Positions 1 through 7,522 of a DNA stretch of 64,000 nt are shown piece by piece. The notes beneath the pieces were generated by a model. That model made no database searches. It had not been told where the DNA came from and worked only from the letters and a program-made list of their open reading frames with translations. Source of the DNA: Aeromonas molluscorum 848 (lineage in GTDB: Bacteria > Pseudomonadota > Gammaproteobacteria > Enterobacterales > Aeromonadaceae). A program made the position numbers and the translations under genes. The number at the start of each line of letters is the position of its first letter. Position 1 is the first letter of the stretch. Location: contig NZ_AQGQ01000003.1 in NCBI RefSeq assembly GCF_000388115.1, positions 1 through 64,000 on the forward strand, written 5' to 3'.

Positions 1-967
1 CTTCAAATAGTGCCCCATTTGTCTCTGCGCTGCCACGCAGTTCGACTCTGATACGCGGCCCCATGGGCAGCAGGCGACTAATGGTGGCCTCCACGCCGCC
101 GTGGGCTTCGAGAGGATGCAGTTCCAGTTCGTGAGGACGCACATAGGCGATGGCCGCGCTCCCTTGGCTCAGATCGGCGCGCCCGCCAGCGAGCAACCGA
201 TCACCGACCCCAAAACCCTGGGCCGCCACCCTGCCGTGGAACAGGTTCACGCTGCCAAGGAAGCTGTGCACGAACGCACTGGCTGGCTTGTCATAGACCT
301 CGACCGGCGTTCCTATCTGCTCTACTTTGCCGGCATTCATCAGCACCACCCGATCCGCCACCTCCAGCGCTTCCTCCTGATCGTGAGTGACAAACAGGCT
401 GGTGACATGCAGCTCGTTATGCAGTTCGCGCAGCCAGCGACGCAACTCCTTGCGCACCTGGGCATCGAGGGCACCGAAGGGTTCATCCAGCAGCAGCACC
501 TTGGGTTGCACCGCCAGGGCGCGCGCCAGGGCAACTCGCTGGCGCTGACCACCGGAGAGCTGAGTCGGATGTCTATCCGCCACATGGCTGAGCTGTACCA
601 GATCCAGCAGCTCCCTGACCCGGGCACGGATGACCGGCTCGCCGGGGCGCTCGGCTCTGGGCTTCACCCTCAAGCCGAAGGCCACGTTCTCGAACACCGT
701 CATATGGCGAAACAGGGCGTAGTGCTGAAACACAAAACCCACATTGCGCTCACGCACATGGAGGGAGCCTGCGTCTTCACCCCGGATCAAGATGCGGCCC
801 GTATCCGCCTGTTCCAGCCCGGCGATGATGCGCAGCAAGGTGGTCTTGCCGCAGCCGGAGGGGCCAAGCAGGGCGACCAGTTCACCATCCTTGAAGTCGA
901 GGTTGATGTCGCTGAGCGCCGCGTATTGATTGAAATGCTTGTTCAGCTGTTGCACTTGTATGCTCAT
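1..967 (-). CDS. cysA: Sulfate/thiosulfate ABC transporter ATPase CysA (3' end cut by window edge)
   Basis: This is the cytoplasmic ATPase that energises sulfate and thiosulfate import with CysT and CysW. The start codon is at 967 and reads [12 protein letters not shown]. Walker [10 protein letters not shown] lies near residue 36, the ABC signature [14 protein letters not shown] near residue 135, and the Walker [13 protein letters not shown] follows it. After the ABC domain the frame continues into the C-terminal regulatory part ([12 protein letters not shown]). About 322 codons are present and no stop is reached, so the last few dozen residues lie outside the window. It follows cysW by 9 bp in the leftward operon cysT-cysW-cysA. 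Family assignment is firm; the exact anion preference is inferred from the linked sbp. Confidence 0.96.
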   Translation of the reverse strand, partial: MSIQVQQLNKHFNQYAALSDINLDFKDGELVALLGPSGCGKTTLLRIIAGLEQADTGRILIRGEDAGSLHVRERNVGFVFQHYALFRHMTVFENVAFGLRVKPRAERPGEPVIRARVRELLDLVQLSHVADRHPTQLSGGQRQRVALARALAVQPKVLLLDEPFGALDAQVRKELRRWLRELHNELHVTSLFVTHDQEEALEVADRVVLMNAGKVEQIGTPVEVYDKPASAFVHSFLGSVNLFHGRVAAQGFGVGDRLLAGGRADLSQGSAAIAYVRPHELELHPLEAHGGVEATISRLLPMGPRIRVELRGSAETNGALFE

Positions 968-976
968 GACGACCTC

Positions 977-1876
977 TTACGGCTTGCGATGGGATGATGG
1001 GGTCCGGCCACGCAGCCGGTTAAGCAGGGTCTCCCCCACCAGGGTGAAGATGCCAAACAGGGCGAGCAGGCTGGCGACTGCAAAGGCAGCGCCGGTCTGA
1101 TACTCGTTGTAGAGGATCTCGATATGGAGCGGCAGAGTGTTGGTCTGGCCGCGGATGTGACCCGAAACCACAGAGACGGCACCAAACTCCCCCACGGCCC
1201 TGGCGGTACAGAGCAGCACGCCATACATCAGGCTCCAGCGAATGCCCGGCAGGGTGACGCGCCAGAACATCTGCAGACCGCTCGCCCCCAGCATGATGGC
1301 GGCTTCCTCCTCTTCCGGGCCACGGGCCTCCATCTGCGGCAGCAGCTCGCGCACCACGAAGGGCACTGTGATGAAGGTGGTCGCCAATATGATGCCAGGG
1401 GTGGCGAAGATGACCTTGATGTCGTGCTCACTCAACCAGTCACCAAACCAGCCCCGGCTGCCGAACAGCAGCACCAGCATGAGACCGGCGATCACAGGTG
1501 ACACCGAGAACGGCAAGTCGATCAGGGTGATGAGCCACTGGCGCCCCGGGAAGCGAAAGCGCGCTATGGCCCAGGCCGCGGCCAGGCCGAACAAAACGTT
1601 GAGCGGCACTGAGCAGAGGGTCACCAGGGCGGTGAGGCCAAGGGCACTCAGGGCGTCGGGATCGCTGATGGCTTGCCAGAAGAAGGAGAACCCCGGGCGC
1701 AGCGCCTGGATAAAGATGGTGGCCAATGGCAGCAACAGCAGAACGGTGAACCAGCCCAATCCCAGGCTGACCAGCAGCCATTTGACCCAGTGCGGATCCC
1801 GGGTGGGGGATTGAGGTTTGTCTGCAACGCCCACCACGCTGGGGCTCGCATCCACGGCGATTACGGATGAATTCAT
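977..1876 (-). CDS. cysW: Sulfate ABC transporter permease CysW
   Basis: One of the two inner-membrane permease subunits of the sulfate/thiosulfate importer; 299 residues. Several hydrophobic segments are visible, and the binding-protein-dependent transport loop near residues 185-215 (EEEEAAIMLGASGLQMFWRV) contacts the ATPase. The reading frame extends further upstream, but the ATG at 1876 has GGAGG about nine bases before it and matches the expected start, giving MNSSVIAVD. The start overlaps the stop of a 35-codon ORF (1873-1980) as ATGA. That ORF fills the space between cysT and cysW, so cysW translation may be coupled to it. Confidence 0.95.
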   Translation of the reverse strand: MNSSVIAVDASPSVVGVADKPQSPTRDPHWVKWLLVSLGLGWFTVLLLLPLATIFIQALRPGFSFFWQAISDPDALSALGLTALVTLCSVPLNVLFGLAAAWAIARFRFPGRQWLITLIDLPFSVSPVIAGLMLVLLFGSRGWFGDWLSEHDIKVIFATPGIILATTFITVPFVVRELLPQMEARGPEEEEAAIMLGASGLQMFWRVTLPGIRWSLMYGVLLCTARAVGEFGAVSVVSGHIRGQTNTLPLHIEILYNEYQTGAAFAVASLLALFGIFTLVGETLLNRLRGRTPSSHRKP

Positions 1877-1980
1877 ACTCGGCTCCCTCCAATGTGAATC
1901 CAGTGCCAGAGCGGCAAGCTTGAACGGGACAACCACAGTGTCGCCCCGGACAGCATCAGCTTTATTGTCAATGGGTTCAT
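1873..1980 (-). CDS. Small ORF (35 aa) joining cysT and cysW; degenerate duplicate of the cysT 3' end
   Basis: The frame runs from ATG at 1980 to TGA at 1873. Its start overlaps the cysT stop as ATGA, and its stop overlaps the cysW start as ATGA. GGAGGGAACCGGGC precedes its ATG, and the near-identical GGAGGGAGCCGAGT precedes cysW 104 bp downstream. The peptide ends WIHIGGSRV while CysT ends WARIGGNRA. The simplest reading is a tandem duplication of the cysT-cysW junction that left a short chimeric frame. Whether the peptide has a function is unknown; a role in translational coupling is plausible. Confidence 0.5.
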   Translation of the reverse strand: MNPLTIKLMLSGATLWLSRSSLPLWHWIHIGGSRV

Positions 1981-2816
1981 GCCCGGTTCCCTCCGATGCG
2001 GGCCCAGCTCCAGGCTTGCAGCTGGTTAATCAGCAACAACATGACGAAAGAGATGAGCAGCATGACCAGGGCGATGGCGCTGGCCCCTGCATAGTCGTAC
2101 TCCTCCAGGTGGCTCATGATCATCAAGGGGGCTATCTCGGAGACCATGGGCAGGTTGCCGGCGATGAAGATCACGGAGCCGTACTCGCCGACCCCGCGGG
2201 CAAACGCCAGGGCAAAGCCGGTGATCAGCGCCGGGATCAAGGTCGGCAGCAGCACGCGAGTGAAGGTCTGCCAGCGGTCGGCCCCCAGACTGGCTGCCGC
2301 CTCCTCCTGCTCAGCCTCGGTCTCGCGCAGCACGGGTTGCAAAGTACGCACCACGAATGGCAGACCGATAAAGGTAAGGGCTATCACTACCCCAGCCGGG
2401 TTGTAGGCGAGGGTGATATCAAGGGGGGCCAGGGCCTGGCCTATCCAGCCGTTGGGGGCGAAGATGGCGCACAGGGCGATGCCGGAGACTGCCGTCGGCA
2501 TGGCGAAGGGCAGATCGATCAGGGCATCCACCAGACAGCGGCCCGGGAAGCGGTAGCGCACCAGCACCCACGCCAGGATCAGACCAAACAGACTGTTGAG
2601 CAGGGCGGCGGCGAAGGCGGCGAAAAAGCTCAACCGAAAGGAGGCGAGTACCCTGGGGGAGCTGATCACCTGCCAGAACTCGGCGGCGCTCATATGGTTG
2701 ACCGCAAACAGCAACAGTGCGGCGATGGGCAAGAGGACCAGCAAGCCCAGATAGAGCAGGCTGAACCCGAGAGTGGTGCCAAGACCTGGCAGGACCGAGT
2801 AAGAACTAAAACGCAT
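1977..2816 (-). CDS. cysT: Sulfate ABC transporter permease CysT (CysU)
   Basis: Inner-membrane permease partner of CysW; 279 residues starting MRFSSYSVLPGLG. Six or so hydrophobic spans are visible, with the ATPase-contacting loop EEEAAASLGADRWQTFTRV around residues 165-185. An upstream extension of 70 codons is open but contains no hydrophobic or conserved features, so the start at 2816 is preferred; the ribosome binding site there is weak (GGA). It is the first permease gene of cysT-(small ORF)-cysW-cysA. The 119 bp upstream, before the terminator at 2936-2966, presumably hold its promoter and CysB sites, but no site could be defined with confidence. Confidence 0.94.
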   Translation of the reverse strand: MRFSSYSVLPGLGTTLGFSLLYLGLLVLLPIAALLLFAVNHMSAAEFWQVISSPRVLASFRLSFFAAFAAALLNSLFGLILAWVLVRYRFPGRCLVDALIDLPFAMPTAVSGIALCAIFAPNGWIGQALAPLDITLAYNPAGVVIALTFIGLPFVVRTLQPVLRETEAEQEEAAASLGADRWQTFTRVLLPTLIPALITGFALAFARGVGEYGSVIFIAGNLPMVSEIAPLMIMSHLEEYDYAGASAIALVMLLISFVMLLLINQLQAWSWARIGGNRA

Positions 2817-2935
2817 AACTAGTCCGTTTGTTATAAGTCGTTTTCGATAGGGTGATTCTGCGCACTCCAAGCCACACAACAAACTGCCAATAACGGCTTT
2901 GCTAAGCACTTTTTTGGCTAAGCGGCGCCCGCCCA

Positions 2936-2966
2936 TAAAAAAGACCCGCACTGTCAGATGCGGGTC
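2936..2966 (-). terminator. Rho-independent terminator downstream of the serine hydrolase gene
   Basis: On the minus strand GACCCGCA (2966-2959) pairs with TGCGGGTC (2950-2943) around an 8-base loop and is followed by a run of T. It lies between the hydrolase (3101-3640) and cysT, so it should separate sbp-hydrolase transcripts from cysTWA. Confidence 0.8.
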
Positions 2967-3100
2967 AGCAAGGAGCTTGCCAAGCACTATCAAAAATCTC
3001 CTGTCCAGGGGGCTATCCATGCCCACCGCTTTATCTCTCCTCTACCGAGAACAACGGTCACACCACGCTCAACGCCCTGCAAAAGGGGGGATCCCGGCAC

Positions 3101-3640
3101 TCAAACCGTGTCGGCGACCAACTCGGCCCGGCGATAGAGCTCGCCGAGCAGTTGCAGACCGCTGGCCCACTCCCCATGCCCGGACTGGGCATTGAGGTGA
3201 CCCACCTCGCCGGCATCAAACAGCGGCAATTGCCACTGTCGTCGCCAATATTCGGCGCGCTCGAAGCTCATCCAGGGATCGCTTCGACTCGCCACCAGCT
3301 GGGCGCAGACCCCGAGGGGCCCGGCCAGCAACTCATCTGCGATACCGAAACGACCGGGATCGGCAGGCGCTACCAGAAAGAGTGAGGCGACCTTGTCCGG
3401 CTGCAACTTGCTGGCACGGATAGCCGCCAGGGCACCGAAGGAGTGAGCCACCAGATGCGCCTTGCCACGCCGGCTCCTGAGCTTGCTCGCCAGCTTGGCG
3501 CTCCACACCGTCAGATCCGGCTTGTCCCAGGGCAACCCCATCATCCTCTGCCAATGGGGAAAGTCGTGATGCCAGCGGCTCTGCCAGTGATCCGGGCCGC
3601 TGTTGTGCAGGCCGGGGACCAGTAGGATCTTGTCCATCAT
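3101..3640 (-). CDS. RBBP9/YdeN-type serine hydrolase
   Basis: Small alpha/beta hydrolase of 179 residues. The nucleophile elbow is in HSFGAL near residue 74, the acid candidate in SRSDPW, and the catalytic histidine in GHLNAQSGHGEW near residue 150, the usual triad layout of the RBBP9/YdeN family. The natural substrate is not known. The ATG at 3640 has GGAGG six bases upstream, so the longer frame to 3661 is not used. It sits 52 bp downstream of sbp and is followed by a terminator, so it is probably co-transcribed with sbp. A sulfur-related ester substrate can only be guessed from this context. Confidence 0.85.
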   Translation of the reverse strand: MMDKILLVPGLHNSGPDHWQSRWHHDFPHWQRMMGLPWDKPDLTVWSAKLASKLRSRRGKAHLVAHSFGALAAIRASKLQPDKVASLFLVAPADPGRFGIADELLAGPLGVCAQLVASRSDPWMSFERAEYWRRQWQLPLFDAGEVGHLNAQSGHGEWASGLQLLGELYRRAELVADTV

Positions 3641-3692
3641 GTCGCTCCTCCGTTTGCTCATCCCTTGCCATCAAGGCCGTACCGGCTGGTGT

Positions 3693-4694
3693 TCAACGGC
3701 CCGGCTGGTAAATCTGGTCGAACAAGCCGCCCTGGGCGAAGTGTTTCTGCTGCGCCTGGTCCCAATCCCCGGCCAGCTCCTTGACGGTAAACAGGGCCAA
3801 TGTGGGGAACTGGGCCGCCGTTTCCTGCTGAGCCTTCGGCTGGCTAGGGCGGTAGTGATACTTGGCGATGATGCGCTGCCCTTCGTCGGAATAGAGGTAA
3901 TCGAGATATGCCTGGGCCACCGCCGTTGTGTCATGTTTCCTGGCGACCTTGTCAACCACGGCCACCGGCGGTTCGGCCAGGATGGAGACGGAGGGCACGA
4001 CCAATTCGAACTGGTCGCGGTTACCCGGCTGATCCAGCACCAGCAGCGCCTCGTTCTCCCAGGCAAGCAGCACATCCCCCAGACCCCGCTCGGTAAAGCT
4101 GGTGGTAGCACCGCGGGCGCCGGAATCCAGTACCTTGACGTTCTTGAACAGCTCGCCGACAAACTGCTTGGCCCCCTCCTCACTGCCCGTGCTCTTCAGG
4201 GCATAGCCCCAGGCGGCGAGGTAGTTCCAGCGCGCCCCACCCGAGGTATTGGGATTCGGGGTCACTATGCCGACATCGGACCGCACCAGATCGTCCCAGT
4301 CCTTGATCCGCTTGGGGTTCCCCTTGCGCACCAGGAAGACGATGGTGGAGGTGTAGGGCGCGGCGTTATTGGCGAGCCGACTCTGCCAGTCGGCGGCAAT
4401 CAATCCCTCCTTGGCAATGGCATTGACGTCATAGGCCAGGGCCAGGGAGACCACGTCGGCCTCCAGCCCCTCGGTCACGGCGCGGGCTTGCTTGCCCGAG
4501 CCCCCATGAGATTGACTCACGACGACCTCATCCCCCGTCTTGGCCAGCCACTGCTTGGCGAAGGCGGCGTTGTATTCATGGAACAACTCCCGGGTTGGGT
4601 CGTAGGAGACATTGAGCAGCCGGATTTCGGCGGCCTGGGCCTGACTCAGTGTCAGCAAAGAGAAGAGGGCGAAGGCGGTCTTGGTTAACGTCAT
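3693..4694 (-). CDS. sbp: Periplasmic sulfate-binding protein Sbp
   Basis: High-affinity periplasmic receptor that delivers sulfate (or thiosulfate) to CysTWA; 333 residues. A signal peptide is clear ([21 protein letters not shown], cleaved near residue 21). The mature start shows the family block [13 protein letters not shown] and the ligand-binding segments [12 protein letters not shown] and [16 protein letters not shown]. The start has AAAGGAG seven bases upstream. It is separated from cysT by a hydrolase gene and a terminator. Sbp and CysP are close relatives; the sequence blocks favour Sbp but CysP cannot be excluded. Confidence 0.92.
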   Translation of the reverse strand: MTLTKTAFALFSLLTLSQAQAAEIRLLNVSYDPTRELFHEYNAAFAKQWLAKTGDEVVVSQSHGGSGKQARAVTEGLEADVVSLALAYDVNAIAKEGLIAADWQSRLANNAAPYTSTIVFLVRKGNPKRIKDWDDLVRSDVGIVTPNPNTSGGARWNYLAAWGYALKSTGSEEGAKQFVGELFKNVKVLDSGARGATTSFTERGLGDVLLAWENEALLVLDQPGNRDQFELVVPSVSILAEPPVAVVDKVARKHDTTAVAQAYLDYLYSDEGQRIIAKYHYRPSQPKAQQETAAQFPTLALFTVKELAGDWDQAQQKHFAQGGLFDQIYQPGR

Positions 4695-4917
4695 GGCGAT
4701 ACTCCTTTATCTGGGATAAGTGCAGCATGCCCAAGCTTTGTTATGCCAAGAACCAAGAAATTACGATTTGCTTATCTCATTTCCTCATATCAAATCCGCC
4801 CCCTCTCCCCCGGACTCTGTGAGCCAGGGCCCACGGCCAGGCATGAGCTTGTGCCATCCTGAACATGGGGAGATGGCACTCGCTGCCATCAGGGTTGCCG
4901 ATGAGGAGGAGCTCACC
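4695..4917. promoter_or_regulatory. Divergent upstream region of sbp and the DUF4010 gene
   Basis: This 223 bp stretch is AT-richer next to sbp (4735-4800), which is where a CysB-dependent sbp promoter would be expected. The right half is GC-rich and remains open in the frame of the DUF4010 gene, but no protein features appear there. No precise -35/-10 pair could be assigned. Confidence 0.4.
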
Positions 4918-6168
4918 ATGTGGATCAATGCCCAGCCGGTCAATGCCGCCCTGGTCTCCCTGGCCATCGGCCTCATCATCGGGCTGGAGCGGGGCTGGCA
5001 GGTGCGTCAGCTCGGAGACAACCAGCGTATCGCTGGCATGCGAACCTATGGGCTCATCGGCTTGCTCGGCGGGGTCTGCGCCCTGTTGCTGCCCACCCTG
5101 GGCCCCTGGCTGGCGCTGCTCGGCCTGCTGGTGGTGCTGATGGGCTGCGCCCTCTCGGTCTGGCTGGCCCAACGCTGGCAGGGGGAGTTCGGTCTGACCA
5201 GCTCGGTGGCCATGGTGCTCACCTATCTGCTGGGACTGATGTCGGTGTTGCTGAGTCCGAGCGAGGCGGTGGCCTGCGCCGTGCTGGCGGCGCTGCTGAT
5301 GGGGCTCAAGGGCAAGATCCAGCAGGGCATGCTGTTTCTGAGTGAGACGGAGTTTCATGCCACCTTGCGCTTCCTGCTCATCTCCCTGGTGCTGCTGCCC
5401 GTGCTGCCCAACCAGGAGATGGGCCCCCTCAATGCCTTCAACCCCTTCAAGATCTGGCTCATGGTGGTGGTGATCGCCGGCATCTCGTTTTCGGGTCACT
5501 TCGCGGTGCGTCTGCTCGGCACCCGTTCCGGTCTGGTGCTCACCAGCATGCTAGCCGGGCTCGCCTCCTCCACCGCTCTCACCCTGCAATTTGCCCGGCT
5601 CAATCGTGAACAAGCAGGGCTGGAACGACTGCTGGCCAGCGGCATACTGCTGGCCGGGGCCACCATGTGGCTGCGACTGCTGGTACTGGTGCTGCTCATT
5701 CACCGGGAACTGGCCCTGCACCTCGCGCCGCCCCTGCTGATCCTGGGGGCTGTCGTCTATGGCTTTGCGTTCTGGTACTGGCGCCAGCGGGAGGCGCCCC
5801 CGGATGATCCAGTTCAGCCCGAAACCCGCAATCCCCTCGATCTCGCCACCGCCGTCAAGTTCGGCCTGCTGCTGGCGCTGATTGGCTTTCTCGCCACCTT
5901 GCTGCAAAGCGAGGTCGGCCGATCCGGTATCTATCTGCTCGCCCTGGTCTCAGGTATCACGGACGTGGATGCCATCACCCTCTCCCTCGCCCAGCTGGCC
6001 AACAAGGAGCTGGCGCTGGAAGTCGCTGCCCGCGCCATACTGCTGGCTGGCCTGGTCAACTCCCTGGTCAAGGGCGTGCTGGCTCTGGTGATAGGTGGGC
6101 GCCGCCTGGGCCTCATGGTCTTGCTCGCCTATCTGATCTCTGCCTTGCTGATCCTGCCCCTGCTGTGA
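4918..6168 (+). CDS. MgtC/SapB and DUF4010 family integral membrane protein
   Basis: A 416-residue polytopic membrane protein. The N-terminal MgtC-like half has the motif GLIIGLERGWQVR near residue 20 and a run of hydrophobic helices. The C-terminal DUF4010 half carries SGHFAVRLLGTRSGLVLTS and SGITDVDAITLSLAQL, both typical of the family. Transport substrate and physiology are not established. The ATG at 4918 follows GAGGAGGAGCTCACC, a strong ribosome binding site, whereas the longer frame to 4720 lacks one and encodes no recognisable extension. The next gene starts 149 bp further on, so it may be monocistronic. Confidence 0.88.
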   Translation: MWINAQPVNAALVSLAIGLIIGLERGWQVRQLGDNQRIAGMRTYGLIGLLGGVCALLLPTLGPWLALLGLLVVLMGCALSVWLAQRWQGEFGLTSSVAMVLTYLLGLMSVLLSPSEAVACAVLAALLMGLKGKIQQGMLFLSETEFHATLRFLLISLVLLPVLPNQEMGPLNAFNPFKIWLMVVVIAGISFSGHFAVRLLGTRSGLVLTSMLAGLASSTALTLQFARLNREQAGLERLLASGILLAGATMWLRLLVLVLLIHRELALHLAPPLLILGAVVYGFAFWYWRQREAPPDDPVQPETRNPLDLATAVKFGLLLALIGFLATLLQSEVGRSGIYLLALVSGITDVDAITLSLAQLANKELALEVAARAILLAGLVNSLVKGVLALVIGGRRLGLMVLLAYLISALLILPLL

Positions 6169-6317
6169 GGTGCCCCGCCTCCTCATTCTCCCTCGGCACG
6201 CCGGGACGTGGATCCCTGACGTGACCCCACCCCTGGCGTATACTCCCTGCCTTGCAGACTCAAGAGGACTTAGATTATGTGTGGCTGGAGCAAGGCTTTC
6301 CCGGGGGAGACAAGAGG

Positions 6318-6905
6318 ATGAGCGACTGGGACAAGGTACTGGCCGGGGGGCCCCTCAATAGCCAGAGCAAGGAGATAGCCGACGATCGCATCCGTGGCCA
6401 GGCCCTGCTGGCACGACTCAATGCCACCCCGGCAGGAGAGAGCGACGCGCGCCAGCGCCTCTGTGGCGAGCTGTTTGGCCACTGCCCGCCCTCTTGCTGG
6501 ATAAGCTCCCCCTTCATCTGTGAGTTTGGCCGCAACATCCATGTGGGTGAGCAGACCTTCTTCAACTTCAACGTCACCATTCTGGACGTCGGCGAGGTGC
6601 ACATCGGCAAGCATGTCTTGCTGGCGCCGAATGTGCAGATCTATACGGCCACCCACAGCATGGATCATCTGGAGCGGCGCAACTGGACCGCCTACAACAA
6701 GCCGGTGCGCATCGGTGATGACTGCTGGATTGGCGGTGGCGCCATCATCTGCCCCGGGGTCACCATAGGCCCTCGCTCCATCATAGGAGCAGGCGCCGTG
6801 GTGACCCGCGACATTCCCGCTGACTCGCTGGCGGTGGGCAACCCCGCCAAAGTTATCCGCAAACTCAACCCGGGTGAGCCACGTCATCCGAAGGCCACTC
6901 AATGA
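6318..6905 (+). CDS. Hexapeptide-repeat sugar O-acetyltransferase (Maa/NodL type)
   Basis: A 195-residue left-handed beta-helix acetyltransferase that would transfer acetyl from acetyl-CoA to a sugar hydroxyl. The N-terminal helical region is followed by hexapeptide repeats from about residue 75, with the family marker IYTATHSMD near residue 110 carrying the catalytic histidine, then IGDDCWIGGGAIICPGVTIG and the final GNPAKVIRKL. The start at 6318 agrees with the usual length of Maa-like enzymes. Its last 15 or so codons are repeated 110 bp downstream inside a tiny ORF, and its stop overlaps that ORF's start as ATGA. Confidence 0.9.
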   Translation: MSDWDKVLAGGPLNSQSKEIADDRIRGQALLARLNATPAGESDARQRLCGELFGHCPPSCWISSPFICEFGRNIHVGEQTFFNFNVTILDVGEVHIGKHVLLAPNVQIYTATHSMDHLERRNWTAYNKPVRIGDDCWIGGGAIICPGVTIGPRSIIGAGAVVTRDIPADSLAVGNPAKVIRKLNPGEPRHPKATQ

Positions 6906-7015
6906 ACCAACCGAGTGACATCCCCCCACCCGGCCTCCTGACCGTGGGCAACCCCGCCAAAGTGATCCGCAAACTCAACCCGGATGAAATCCGGGATCCG
7001 GACTTGCTGTCATGA
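6902..7015 (+). CDS. Small ORF (37 aa) carrying a copy of the acetyltransferase C-terminus
   Basis: The frame starts at 6902, overlapping the acetyltransferase stop as ATGA, and stops at 7015, overlapping the next start as ATGA. Its second half reads VGNPAKVIRKLNPDEIRDP, nearly identical to the acetyltransferase end VGNPAKVIRKLNPGEPRHP. The DNA at 6834-6872 and 6944-6982 is almost the same. The first 14 residues are not recognisable. This looks like the remnant of a duplicated gene junction that stays open and may couple translation of the flanking genes. An independent function is doubtful. Confidence 0.5.
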   Translation: MNQPSDIPPPGLLTVGNPAKVIRKLNPDEIRDPDLLS

Positions 7016-7350
7016 TGGGGCTGGCCCTGATCCCGCTTGGCTGGGCCAGCTGGCTTGGCGTGCAGAGCGGCCTCTGGTGGCCCCTTGGCCTGATAGTGCT
7101 GATGAGCCTGCTGACCCTGGCCGCCTACGCCTGGGACAAGCGTCAGGCGGTGCGCGGTGGCTGGCGCATTCCCGAGGCCCGCCTGCATATGCTGGAGCTG
7201 TGCGGCGGCTGGCCCGGCGCCCTGCTCGCCCGCCACTGGCTGCGTCACAAGACCCAGAAGGGGAGTTACCGGCTCCGATTCTGGGCCATCGTCTGGGGCC
7301 AGTTGCTCTTGCTCGGGCTCTGGCTCAGTCGCCCGTTCTGGCAGGTCTGA
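7012..7350 (+). CDS. DUF1294 family small membrane protein
   Basis: A 112-residue protein with hydrophobic segments at about residues 3-22, 24-42 and 90-108. The middle shows the DUF1294 signature: AYAWDKRQAVRGGWRIPE, then LELCGGWPGALLARH and HKTQKGSYR. Function is not known for this family; some members are fused to cold-shock domains, but this one is not. It is the last gene of a short rightward cluster, joined by ATGA to the 37-codon ORF, and is followed at once by a strong terminator. Confidence 0.88.
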   Translation: MMGLALIPLGWASWLGVQSGLWWPLGLIVLMSLLTLAAYAWDKRQAVRGGWRIPEARLHMLELCGGWPGALLARHWLRHKTQKGSYRLRFWAIVWGQLLLLGLWLSRPFWQV

Positions 7351-7365
7351 CCCATCACTTGCACC

Positions 7366-7405
7366 AAAAAGAGAGGGCCCCACCAGCGGTGGGGCCCTCT
7401 CTTTG
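7366..7405. terminator. Bidirectional terminator between the DUF1294 gene and ptsG
   Basis: AGAGAGGGCCCCACC pairs with GGTGGGGCCCTCTCT around a 3-base loop. It is flanked by an A run on the left and CTTTG on the right, so it can end both converging transcripts. Confidence 0.88.
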
Positions 7406-7522
7406 TTGCGGACCTTTCCATGGGGCGGATCACACCGCCAATCACCTCCATCCCGCCCTTGATATGGCCTGAGCGACGAGCAATCACTGGCCCCGGCGTA
7501 CATCACTTTGATCCTGAGGCGC

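Noticed and set aside
101-997. 298-codon plus-strand frame opposite cysA
   Set aside because: cysA on the minus strand has intact Walker and signature motifs; this is its shadow.
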